Shown piece after piece: positions 1 through 5,730 of a stretch of 10,138 nucleotides of DNA (the first letter of the stretch is position 1; every line of letters begins with the position of its first letter). Location: the NCBI GenBank assembly GCA_002440705.1, contig DJVA01000100.1:1-10138 (forward strand), given 5' to 3'. A model generated the notes under the pieces. It did no database searches and was not told the DNA's origin. It saw only the letters and a list, made by a program, of their open reading frames with translations. A program made the position numbers and the translations under genes. The stretch comes from Flavobacteriaceae bacterium UBA6268 (lineage in GTDB: Bacteria; Bacteroidota; Bacteroidia; Flavobacteriales; Flavobacteriaceae).

Positions 1-142
1 CGGCATTTTCACTTAAATCGCCTTTGTCGCGGGCATCGGCAATGGCCTGGGAAGCTCGGGGACGTTCCACGTCCTTGAGCTGATTCAATTCGTCACGTAA
101 CTTTTTAAGTCCTTCGGCAGTGTAATAAGATACTTTACTCAT
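1..142 (-). CDS. greA: Transcription elongation factor GreA, N-terminal part (runs off the window)
   Basis: The reverse strand from the ATG at 142 reads 47 codons to the window edge with no stop. The protein starts MSKVSYYTAEGLKKLRDEL and continues to a DARDKGDLSENA segment. This is the start of the GreA/GreB coiled-coil domain; the acidic D and E near the tip of the hairpin are the residues that reach into the RNA polymerase secondary channel and stimulate cleavage of backtracked RNA. Only about 30% of the usual length of roughly 158 residues is present, because of the window boundary and not a break. No other ATG in frame competes. A TATATTTG promoter box lies about 95 bases upstream of the start, and the leader in between contains a strong inverted repeat. 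The family call is close to certain; GreB is unlikely because Bacteroidota normally carry a GreA-type factor. Confidence 0.95.
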   Translation of the reverse strand, partial: MSKVSYYTAEGLKKLRDELNQLKDVERPRASQAIADARDKGDLSENA

Positions 143-200
143 AACTTCATCGTTTAATAATCATTCATTCCACACGATCCATTTCATCAAAAGCATCAGG

Positions 201-234
201 AATGAAAAAATCCCATGCAGGACGGGATTTCATT
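201..234 (-). promoter_or_regulatory. Inverted repeat at the 5' end of the greA leader
   Basis: On the minus strand AATGAAATCCC is followed by a 9-base loop and then GGGATTTTTTCATT. The arms pair fully except for a 3-base bulge in the U-rich side. The inner stem is 7 base pairs (208-214 with 224-230) and its 3' arm runs into six T residues, so the RNA would resemble a weak intrinsic terminator or a 5'-end stabilising hairpin. It begins almost exactly at the predicted transcription start. Whether it acts as RNA or as a DNA operator cannot be told from sequence. Confidence 0.55.
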
Positions 235-235
235 G

Positions 236-243
236 CAAATATA
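236..243 (-). promoter_or_regulatory. Promoter -7 box of greA (TATATTTG)
   Basis: TATATTTG on the minus strand is a perfect match to the Bacteroidota -7 consensus TAnnTTTG. Transcription would start about 5-8 bases further on, near 228-231, leaving a greA leader of nearly 90 bases. I see no clear -33 TTG at the usual spacing. The box sits between two divergent genes and points away from the lipoprotein gene. Confidence 0.7.
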
Positions 244-272
244 CTAAAAATTTACTTCTAATGGATTTGTTG

Positions 273-280
273 TATTTTCG
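273..280 (+). promoter_or_regulatory. Possible -7 box of the lipoprotein gene (TATTTTCG)
   Basis: TATTTTCG matches TAnnTTTG with one mismatch and lies 20 bases before the ATG at 300. It would give a very short leader, which is consistent with choosing that ATG over the upstream in-frame one at 261, since the latter would lie upstream of transcription start. No -33 element was recognised. Confidence 0.35.
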
Positions 281-299
281 TATCCTTAAAAATAATAAG

Positions 300-737
300 A
301 TGTTGCGCTATTTGATTGCCTTTTTTTTATTGGTCCTTTTGGCCTCCTGTGGCAAAAATGACGATGGGAAAGTTAATGACAATAACCCCTATTTGACGGC
401 TCCTATCGTTAATTTAAATCTTAACCTGAACCTGCCAGAATACAATCCATTGCAATTCCCCGGAAACTATTTGATCCTTTCCCAGCAGGGCATCAAAGGC
501 ATTGTGGTTTATAATGTGAACAATAGCCTGTACACTGCCTTCGACCTGAGCGACCCCAACCACCTCCCTAGCAATTGCTCCAAAATGACCTTGGAAGGCA
601 TCATCGCCACTTGTGAATGCGGAGACGGCAACAAATACGATATCGTAACGGGGCAACATCAAAGCAATCAGCAAAGCTACCCCATGCTGGCCTACCGGGT
701 TCTGCGTAACGGAAACACCGTTTCCATCACCAATTAA
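300..737 (+). CDS. Small lipoprotein with a degenerate Rieske-like domain
   Basis: A 145-residue protein starting MLRYLIAFFLLVLLASC: a short charged start, a hydrophobic core and an LASC lipobox, so C17 is the predicted lipidated residue. I prefer this ATG to one 13 codons upstream because it gives a normal lipoprotein signal. After an Asn-rich linker containing NLNLNLNL, residues about 55-145 look like a Rieske-type beta sandwich: a GIKGIVVYNV strand, then FDLSDPNH, CSK at 93-95, CEC at 105-107, and G-D-G-N-K-Y-D-I-V-T-G, which matches the ...CPxHGSxFDxxTG stretch of Rieske proteins. The canonical CxH and CxxH ligand pairs are not intact, so an iron-sulfur cluster is doubtful and the cysteines may form a disulfide. 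The gene stands alone and converges on the TonB receptor, overlapping it by 4 bases. Lipoprotein: sure. Rieske relationship: moderate. Function unknown. Confidence 0.8.
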   Translation: MLRYLIAFFLLVLLASCGKNDDGKVNDNNPYLTAPIVNLNLNLNLPEYNPLQFPGNYLILSQQGIKGIVVYNVNNSLYTAFDLSDPNHLPSNCSKMTLEGIIATCECGDGNKYDIVTGQHQSNQQSYPMLAYRVLRNGNTVSITN

Positions 738-2950
738 AATTGCAGGGAAGCCCCCACTAAAAAATTAAGGGTGGCCTGTGGATAATACCCCGTGCCTTCA
801 ATGGTGGTTACCATTCCCGGATTGGTATAATCGTCATCGTACGTATAATAATACCCATTGGAAACATAGTTAACATCGAATAGGTTGTTCACCAAAGCTG
901 AAAAAGTAAGCGCTTTTGCGAAGGGCAATTCCTGAAGGGTATAACTGATGTTGAAATCGTTGGTAAAATAGGCCTCCAGTTTCGACACTGCGCTATCCAC
1001 GTTCCCCATGTACTGTTCCCCAACATATTTGGAAAGGAGAGCCAGTTTTAGGTTTTGTGAGGGCTTGAACTCCAAAATGTTCCCGGCAACAATGGCTGGT
1101 GAAAAGGAAATATGGGTATTGCCCAAATTTACCAGCGCTCCATCGACCGAGGCAATAAAATCGACATTGCGGTTGTCGCTCAAGGCTACATTGGGTTGCA
1201 AGGACCATTGTTTGTTGAGTCCAATCTGTGCGTCCACTTCCAGCCCCAATCGGTAACTTTGACCACTAGTGGCGCGTAGGGGGGCCCCTACGTCGTCCAG
1301 TGCCCCTGTAAGCACCAACTGATCGCGGTAATCCATAAAATACACATTGGCATTCAGTTGCAGGTGTTCCCTGCGCCAGCGCCAGCCCAATTCGTAATCG
1401 TTCAATTTTTCCGCGGTAAACACCCCTTCCTCAAAATCGCTGCGCCTTGGTTCGCGATGGGCCCGTCCATACGAAAGATAGAGCCCGTGCGCTTCGTTTA
1501 ATTGAAGACTGACTCCTGCCTTTGGATTGAAAAACGAATACCTTCGTTGCTCATTCAACGGAGTAACCTTCGATGTGCGCCCCGAAGTGCGGTAACTCAC
1601 CAATCGTGCCTGTAAGTCTCCAAAAAAGCTCCAAGAAGCATTCAAACGGTAGGTGGCTTTGCTAAAGGCCGTGAATTCATTTTTATCCCCATTCCCCAAA
1701 TAATAGCGGTCGCCCAATTCACTCGTCCCGGCATAACGTGCCCAAATCACTTCCCCGTAATGGTCCCCACCGTAGTAGCTATAGAATAACCCACTAGTTA
1801 TGTCCCACGCGGAGTTATGGTAATTTACGTGCACATTGGCCGCATAAAAATTGTTGTTCAACCAACGTCTGCGCACCAAATCGGAAGTTTCAATGGTTTC
1901 CCCGCCAATGGTAATGGGGTCGATGCCATAAAAACTTAGGTAGGAATCGTTGGAAAACAACACATTTTGACTGTACCAATCGTCCACGTATTCTTCGTAA
2001 TACCCATGGCCATGCGTGTAATTCAAGGTGGCATTGGCACTCCAAAAATTGTTGAAGCGGTGATTTAAAAGTAGCTGAAAATGATTCTGGGCATAGTCAT
2101 CCACCTGGTTTTTGTAAAAGCCCTCAAAATTACCTTCGGCATCAAACTGAATGCCCGCTGGGTTGTAGGTACGGTCATTTTCCAGGGTAACGGCATCGAT
2201 CCCGTACCACGATTGGTAGGTAATTTCCTTTCCACCAAATGCCAAGGCTTTAAGGTTTGTATTCTTGGTATGGTAACTTCCTTGAAGAAAATAGGATTTC
2301 AGGTTGCTGGAGGCGCGGTCGATGTAGCCTTCCGAAGTAATTTTGGAAAGCCTCCCTGAAAACTCAAAAAAATCTTTCAACAGCCCCGTACTAAACTTGG
2401 CGGTATGCTTCCACGTTTCGAACGAACCATAGCTATTGGCAAACGAGGCATTGGCCGTTTCCGAAACCACCTCGGTCAACAGATTGAGACTCGCCCCAAA
2501 AGAACCCGACCCGTTGGTGGAGGTTCCTACCCCCCGTTGGAGTTGCAAACTTTCCATGGAGGAGGCAAAATCGGGCAAATCGACCCAAAAGGTCCCTTGG
2601 CTTTCGGCATCATTGTAAGGAATGCCATTAAGGGTCACATTCACCCTACTGGCATCGCTTCCCCGCACCCGGATGCCCGTATAGCCCACTCCTGCTCCGG
2701 CGTCACTGGTGGTAACTACTCCCGGGAGGTAATTGAGCAATAAGGGTAAATCCTGCCCCAAGTTGCGGGATGCCAGTTGTTCCTTACCGACATTGGAATG
2801 GGTAATGGGTGAAGTGGCCGTTACCCTAACAGCCTTCAGGAGGACTTCATCCAAGGTTTCCACTTTTGTGGAATCGACGGCCGTGTTTTCCTGAGCCAAT
2901 ACCGGCAAGGCCGCAAGCAGCAGGACGATTGGTAAATGCAATGACTTCAT
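734..2950 (-). CDS. TonB-dependent outer-membrane receptor, predicted thiamin (derivative) importer
   Basis: A 738-residue outer-membrane protein. Residues 1-19 form a signal peptide ending PVLA before QEN. A TonB-box-like DEVLLKAVRVTA stretch lies near residue 34. The plug domain follows to about residue 165, with YLPGVVTT, the G-I-R-V-R-G-S motif, LNGIPYND and a QRGVGTSTNGSGSFGASLNL segment typical of plug domains. The rest is a 22-strand-type barrel rich in aromatic girdles, with a YNPAG segment and an NNLFDVNY motif, ending in Phe as expected for BAM recognition. There is no N-terminal carboxypeptidase-like or SusC-type domain, so it is not a glycan SusC. Substrate is inferred from the TPP riboswitch directly upstream; in Bacteroides such receptors work with PnuT in thiamin uptake. 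Size and completeness are normal. Family certain, substrate probable. Confidence 0.93.
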   Translation of the reverse strand: MKSLHLPIVLLLAALPVLAQENTAVDSTKVETLDEVLLKAVRVTATSPITHSNVGKEQLASRNLGQDLPLLLNYLPGVVTTSDAGAGVGYTGIRVRGSDASRVNVTLNGIPYNDAESQGTFWVDLPDFASSMESLQLQRGVGTSTNGSGSFGASLNLLTEVVSETANASFANSYGSFETWKHTAKFSTGLLKDFFEFSGRLSKITSEGYIDRASSNLKSYFLQGSYHTKNTNLKALAFGGKEITYQSWYGIDAVTLENDRTYNPAGIQFDAEGNFEGFYKNQVDDYAQNHFQLLLNHRFNNFWSANATLNYTHGHGYYEEYVDDWYSQNVLFSNDSYLSFYGIDPITIGGETIETSDLVRRRWLNNNFYAANVHVNYHNSAWDITSGLFYSYYGGDHYGEVIWARYAGTSELGDRYYLGNGDKNEFTAFSKATYRLNASWSFFGDLQARLVSYRTSGRTSKVTPLNEQRRYSFFNPKAGVSLQLNEAHGLYLSYGRAHREPRRSDFEEGVFTAEKLNDYELGWRWRREHLQLNANVYFMDYRDQLVLTGALDDVGAPLRATSGQSYRLGLEVDAQIGLNKQWSLQPNVALSDNRNVDFIASVDGALVNLGNTHISFSPAIVAGNILEFKPSQNLKLALLSKYVGEQYMGNVDSAVSKLEAYFTNDFNISYTLQELPFAKALTFSALVNNLFDVNYVSNGYYYTYDDDYTNPGMVTTIEGTGYYPQATLNFLVGASLQF

Positions 2951-2982
2951 TCGTAAAAAGATTACGAATAAAAGGGGTCATT
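2940..2982 (-). promoter_or_regulatory. Start-codon-sequestering hairpin of the TonB receptor
   Basis: On the minus strand ATTCGTAA and TTACGAAT form a perfect 8-base-pair stem (2962-2969 with 2949-2956) around a 5-base loop. The last two stem bases are the A and T of the receptor's ATG (2948-2950). An outer pair, AATGAC and GTCATT (2977-2982 with 2940-2945), can extend the structure into the coding region. No U-run follows, so this looks like a translation-blocking element and not a terminator, and it is a natural candidate for the riboswitch expression platform. Confidence 0.6.
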
Positions 2983-3093
2983 ATTCTGGGTGAAACATTT
3001 GATTTTTGAGTACCTGGAAATCCATGGTGCTCGGTTGCAATTCCCTAAACAGCATTACCTGTTCTAGGTTCAACGGGTATAATCTCAGCCATC

Positions 3094-3135
3094 AGGATTT
3101 CTGATTTTGGATTTAGGATTTCTGATTTAAGATTC
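3094..3135. repeat. Six heptanucleotide repeats, NNGATTT type (3' side of riboswitch P3)
   Basis: On the plus strand six 7-base units follow each other without gaps: AGGATTT, CTGATTT, TGGATTT, AGGATTT, CTGATTT and a variant AAGATTC. In the riboswitch RNA (minus strand) each supplies an AATC core that can pair with the GATT cores of the second block at 3158-3199. Confidence 0.85.
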
Positions 3136-3140
3136 AATGG

Positions 3141-3154
3141 GTTTTCTAGAAAAC
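3141..3154. repeat. 14-base perfect palindrome at the tip of the extended P3 arm
   Basis: GTTTTCTAGAAAAC is its own reverse complement. It lies between the two heptad blocks, so in RNA it would cap the arm as a 5-base-pair stem with a CTAG loop; as DNA it would be a symmetrical binding site. Confidence 0.7.
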
Positions 3155-3157
3155 TTT

Positions 3158-3199
3158 AAAAATCTATATTCGTCAATCTGCAATCGTCAATCATCAATC
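3158..3199. repeat. Six heptanucleotide repeats, NNNAATC type (5' side of riboswitch P3)
   Basis: On the plus strand the 7-base units GTCAATC, TGCAATC, GTCAATC and ATCAATC (3172-3199) are preceded by two decayed units, AAAAATC and TATATTC. In the RNA they read GATT plus three variable bases, in the same 7-base rhythm as the partner block. The two blocks are separated by 22 bases that include a 14-base palindrome. Confidence 0.85.
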
Positions 3200-3225
3200 A
3201 ATTAGCACCCCTTCGAGATGTAGCA

Positions 3226-3233
3226 CAAAGGTA
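3226..3233 (-). promoter_or_regulatory. Promoter -7 box of the riboswitch-receptor transcript (TACCTTTG)
   Basis: TACCTTTG fits TAnnTTTG exactly and lies 6 bases after the arfB stop codon and about 9 bases before the start of the riboswitch aptamer. It gives the riboswitch and receptor their own transcript, although read-through from the upstream genes is possible because no terminator is visible in between. Confidence 0.65.
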
Positions 3234-3238
3234 TGCAA

Positions 3239-3643
3239 TTAATCGGTTTGGGGAGGCCTACGTTGGGCCTTTTTTAAACCTTGGCGTCTTTTGGCTTCCA
3301 ATCGTTTCTCGATCACGGCCTTTGGAAGTTTTGATTTTTTTCGGGGTTTTGGAATCCTGAGGTTTTCCTGCAATAACTGCAGCAAGCGCTCGATGACCAA
3401 TTTTTTGTTGCGATGCTGGCTTCGGGTTTCCCCGCATTGCATCAACAGGATGCCATCCGCGGTCAATCGGGATCCCAATTTTTCTTGAAGTCGTTGTTTT
3501 TCTGCCTCCGTCAAACCCTCCGATTGCAATACATTGAAGGACAGTTCTATTTTGGAGGCCGTTTTATTGACGTGCTGACCTCCGGGACCGCTACTCCGAA
3601 GGGCCTTAAATTCCAGTTCCTGAAGAATTTTATCCAACTTCAT
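3239..3643 (-). CDS. arfB: ArfB/YaeJ-type peptidyl-tRNA hydrolase (stalled-ribosome rescue)
   Basis: A 134-residue protein with the release-factor catalytic loop SSGPGGQHVNK at 17-27 (GGQ at 21-23), followed by TASKIELSFNV. It lacks the codon-recognition domains of RF1/RF2. The C-terminal third (about 95-134) is strongly basic, with PRKKSKLPK and RLEAKRRQGLKKAQRR, matching the tail that ArfB threads into the empty mRNA channel of ribosomes stalled on truncated messages; it then hydrolyses the peptidyl-tRNA. Length is near the E. coli homologue's 140. Its ATG overlaps the preceding stop by one base (TAATG), which implies translational coupling with the DUF4301 gene. It is the last gene of the six-gene run; a new promoter begins right after its stop. 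Database entries may call it aminoacyl-tRNA hydrolase. Confidence 0.93.
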   Translation of the reverse strand: MKLDKILQELEFKALRSSGPGGQHVNKTASKIELSFNVLQSEGLTEAEKQRLQEKLGSRLTADGILLMQCGETRSQHRNKKLVIERLLQLLQENLRIPKPRKKSKLPKAVIEKRLEAKRRQGLKKAQRRPPQTD

Positions 3644-5169
3644 TACGCATTGGGTCGGTGTTCCTTTTTCAACAGGTCGTTCACGGTTTTCACGGGATTG
3701 AAGGTGCTATTGGGCACTTCAATAAACACCGTATTCCACTTGGCCATAGAACCGTTCCACAAGCCTGGCAATTCTAATGCCTTAAGGGATTTACCGTTTT
3801 CGTATTTCTTGGAAATGAACCCCGTGTTGGGATCACGGAAGTGTTTCAAATTGAATTTATTTCCTTGATAATCGCGCAGGCCACACACCAAGTCCACGGG
3901 ATTGAAATGCGTGGCTTCCTTCAAAATAGTATTTTGGTGGGCATCTTCCAGATTGATTTGAGAAGTCTCCACAATTTGCAGGGATGTGACCCCTTCATCG
4001 TCCTTTACCCAAAAAGGGCCACCACCGGGAGCCCCGGTATTTTTTACCACACCACACACTCGAAGGGGACGGTCCAATACTTCAATCAATCCCGATTTTC
4101 CGGTGGGAATGTCTTTGATGTTCAGTTCGTTCCAAATAAAAGAGTGCATTTCCTTCATCCGGTCCAGGGTAATTTCCTCCTCCAATTCCTTCAAATACCC
4201 AAAAATCCGTTTCTGCAGCCACAACAATTTCCCGGCGAGTGCTTTTTTGTAAAAGGCAATCTCCTCGACATATTCCTGGGCCGCTACGTTGTCGATATTT
4301 TTAATAAACACCACATCGGCATCTACCTCATTCAGGTTTTCCAACAAAGCCCCATGACCTGAAGGGCGAAACACCAATTGGCCTGCTGCATCCCGGAAGG
4401 GAATATTGTCTTCGGTCACCGCTAGGGTATCGGTTTGCTTTTTTTGAAAGGAATAACTGATGTGGAAATTTTTTCGTGTTTTCCGGGAGACCCTATGCTT
4501 GATGTTCTCAAATTCGGTTTTGAAATACTCCAGATGTTTTTCCGAAAACGTAAAATGCAAGTAGACCTCGTCCTCTACTGCCGCGTAATACGCCGCCTCA
4601 TAAAGGTGCTCTTCAAAGGCCGTTGCCGTATGTTTCTTGTACTTATGAAAGGGAATCAATCCTTTTGGCATCTTGCCAAAATTAAGTCCGTCCTCCGCCA
4701 GCAAGGTCTGGACCAACAGATTATGGCGCTTCCCTTTGGACGATTGTTTAAAATATGGATGCAATTCCCGGATTTTGGACCGTACCTGATTGATGAAGGC
4801 AAAATCCTTCAAGCCGTTGAAGAAGATCTCAATGCGGTTGGTGTCTTGTTTCTTTAGATAGGAGCGGAAGGTTTCTTTTTCCGGATCGTAGCTTTCCAAG
4901 AACTCATAGAGGAATTTGAACATGCGGGTAGCTGCTCCGGAAGCCGGGACAAACTTTACGATATCCAATCCATGGTTCCTGCTTTCGTAAAGTGCTTCCA
5001 ATTTTTCGAGGGCTGGTTTGCCTAAGGACTGAATCCCGTTGCCTACCGTTGCCGTAGTCACAATATCGGCAAAGGGAATACCTCTTGCAAAGGTTTCCAG
5101 GTGCTTCACGACTTTATTGATGGTAAGCTGGTGTTCCTTTATTTGTACAACATCCTTTTCTGTAAGCAT
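3643..5169 (-). CDS. DUF4301 family protein, nucleotidyltransferase-like
   Basis: A 508-residue cytoplasmic protein with no signal peptide or membrane segment, which I recognise as DUF4301, a family of unknown function common in Bacteroidota. Visible motifs: VPASGAATRMFK at 74-85, resembling the glycine-rich nucleotide loop of sugar-nucleotide pyrophosphorylases; FRPSGHGALLENLN at 267-280 and FIKNIDNV at 288-295, resembling the GHG and N-x-DN segments of UDP-sugar pyrophosphorylases; and NTGAPGGGPFWV at 377-388. The C-terminal third holds ATHFNPVDLVCGLRDYQG and a conserved-looking LPGLWNGSMAKWNTVFIEVP. By these motifs it may be an activating nucleotidyltransferase, but the substrate is unknown. 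It lies 6 bases after the NadR-like kinase gene and overlaps arfB by one base. AAGGAG occurs just before the ATG but the spacing is too tight for a standard ribosome binding site. Confidence 0.85.
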   Translation of the reverse strand: MLTEKDVVQIKEHQLTINKVVKHLETFARGIPFADIVTTATVGNGIQSLGKPALEKLEALYESRNHGLDIVKFVPASGAATRMFKFLYEFLESYDPEKETFRSYLKKQDTNRIEIFFNGLKDFAFINQVRSKIRELHPYFKQSSKGKRHNLLVQTLLAEDGLNFGKMPKGLIPFHKYKKHTATAFEEHLYEAAYYAAVEDEVYLHFTFSEKHLEYFKTEFENIKHRVSRKTRKNFHISYSFQKKQTDTLAVTEDNIPFRDAAGQLVFRPSGHGALLENLNEVDADVVFIKNIDNVAAQEYVEEIAFYKKALAGKLLWLQKRIFGYLKELEEEITLDRMKEMHSFIWNELNIKDIPTGKSGLIEVLDRPLRVCGVVKNTGAPGGGPFWVKDDEGVTSLQIVETSQINLEDAHQNTILKEATHFNPVDLVCGLRDYQGNKFNLKHFRDPNTGFISKKYENGKSLKALELPGLWNGSMAKWNTVFIEVPNSTFNPVKTVNDLLKKEHRPNA

Positions 5170-5175
5170 ACTCCT

Positions 5176-5730
5176 TTATTTGCGACCCTCCAAAGTTTGA
5201 ATGGCCAGCTGCAATTGTTCTTTTTCATTTCCAACCAGTTGGGTGTAGGGCAACCGATGTTCTTGCAATTCTGCTTCAAACATACGAAATAGCGTCGACC
5301 TGTCATAGGGTCTATCACGCAAATCATCCGCTTCCCAAGGCACCTCGATACTGGTCAAAAAATAGTGATCGTACGAGTGAAGTTCTACAGCTTCCAAGAT
5401 GGCTTTGGGGCAGTTCCCATAATAATATTTACAATAAACCTTCAATTGGCGAAGGTTGGTGTCGCAAAACAAAAAACGATTTGTTTTTAAACTGGTAGCG
5501 TTCTCCAATTCCATTTGGCCAACGGCAATTGGCATCAAATCCTCTTTCGAAATGAGTTCCTTGGTGATATCCCACTTTTGTTGCAAATGGCTACGCATGT
5601 ACTCTGGCACCCATTGCGTGTTGAAATGCAAGGCCAGCTGTTCGGCCAGGGTAGTTTTCCCCGTGGATTCAGGGCCAAAGAGTACTATTCTTTGGCAGTC
5701 TGCGGGTTGTTGTCCAAGTATTTTTTCCAT
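5176..5730 (-). CDS. NadR-like P-loop kinase (probable ribosylnicotinamide kinase)
   Basis: A 184-residue protein starting MEKILGQQPADC. This ATG at 5730 puts the Walker A motif GPESTGKT at 19-26, as in stand-alone kinases; longer upstream readings in this frame are only the shadow of pnuC. Further marks: WVPEYMR at 40-46, a Walker-B-like FLFCDTN at 86-92, and PWEADDLRDRPYDR at 131-144 as the lid. These follow the order in the C-terminal kinase domain of E. coli NadR, which phosphorylates nicotinamide riboside to NMN. The NadR adenylyltransferase and DNA-binding domains are absent. The gene overlaps the pnuC end by 46 bases, so transporter and kinase are made together and the kinase likely traps the imported vitamin. 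Because a TPP riboswitch lies nearby, a thiamin-type substrate cannot be excluded. Confidence 0.85.
   Translation of the reverse strand: MEKILGQQPADCQRIVLFGPESTGKTTLAEQLALHFNTQWVPEYMRSHLQQKWDITKELISKEDLMPIAVGQMELENATSLKTNRFLFCDTNLRQLKVYCKYYYGNCPKAILEAVELHSYDHYFLTSIEVPWEADDLRDRPYDRSTLFRMFEAELQEHRLPYTQLVGNEKEQLQLAIQTLEGRK

Larger units (their letters stand above)
3041..3217 (-). ncRNA. TPP riboswitch (THI-box aptamer) controlling the TonB receptor
   Basis: Read on the minus strand, the conserved aptamer blocks occur in order: GGGGTGC (3211-3205), CTGAGATTATACCC (3088-3075), GTTGAACCT, then ACAGGTAATGCTGTTTAGGGAA ending at 3041. GGGGT and TACCC form P2, CCT/AGG forms P5, and CTGAGA is the pyrimidine-sensing THI-box core. 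P1 is poorly resolved: only short pairings such as CTCG (3217-3214) with CGAG (3033-3030) are visible. The P3 arm is extended to about 110 bases by heptanucleotide repeats. Downstream of the aptamer lies a small hairpin (3012-3028) without a U-run and then a hairpin over the start codon, so TPP probably lowers translation of the receptor. The region between arfB and the receptor contains no other gene. Confidence 0.95.

Noticed and set aside
2081..2743. Several plus-strand open frames inside the TonB receptor gene
   Set aside because: They have low-complexity or basic compositions with no family resemblance and mirror the codon bias of the real minus-strand gene.
3012..3028. Hairpin after the TPP aptamer as an intrinsic terminator
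   Set aside because: The stem is about 6 base pairs with a bulge and is not followed by a U-run, so transcription termination is unlikely there.
3094..3199. Regular short repeats that might suggest a CRISPR array or tandem-repeat locus
   Set aside because: Units are only 7 bases with no unique spacers, and the blocks lie inside a TPP aptamer where their cores are complementary.
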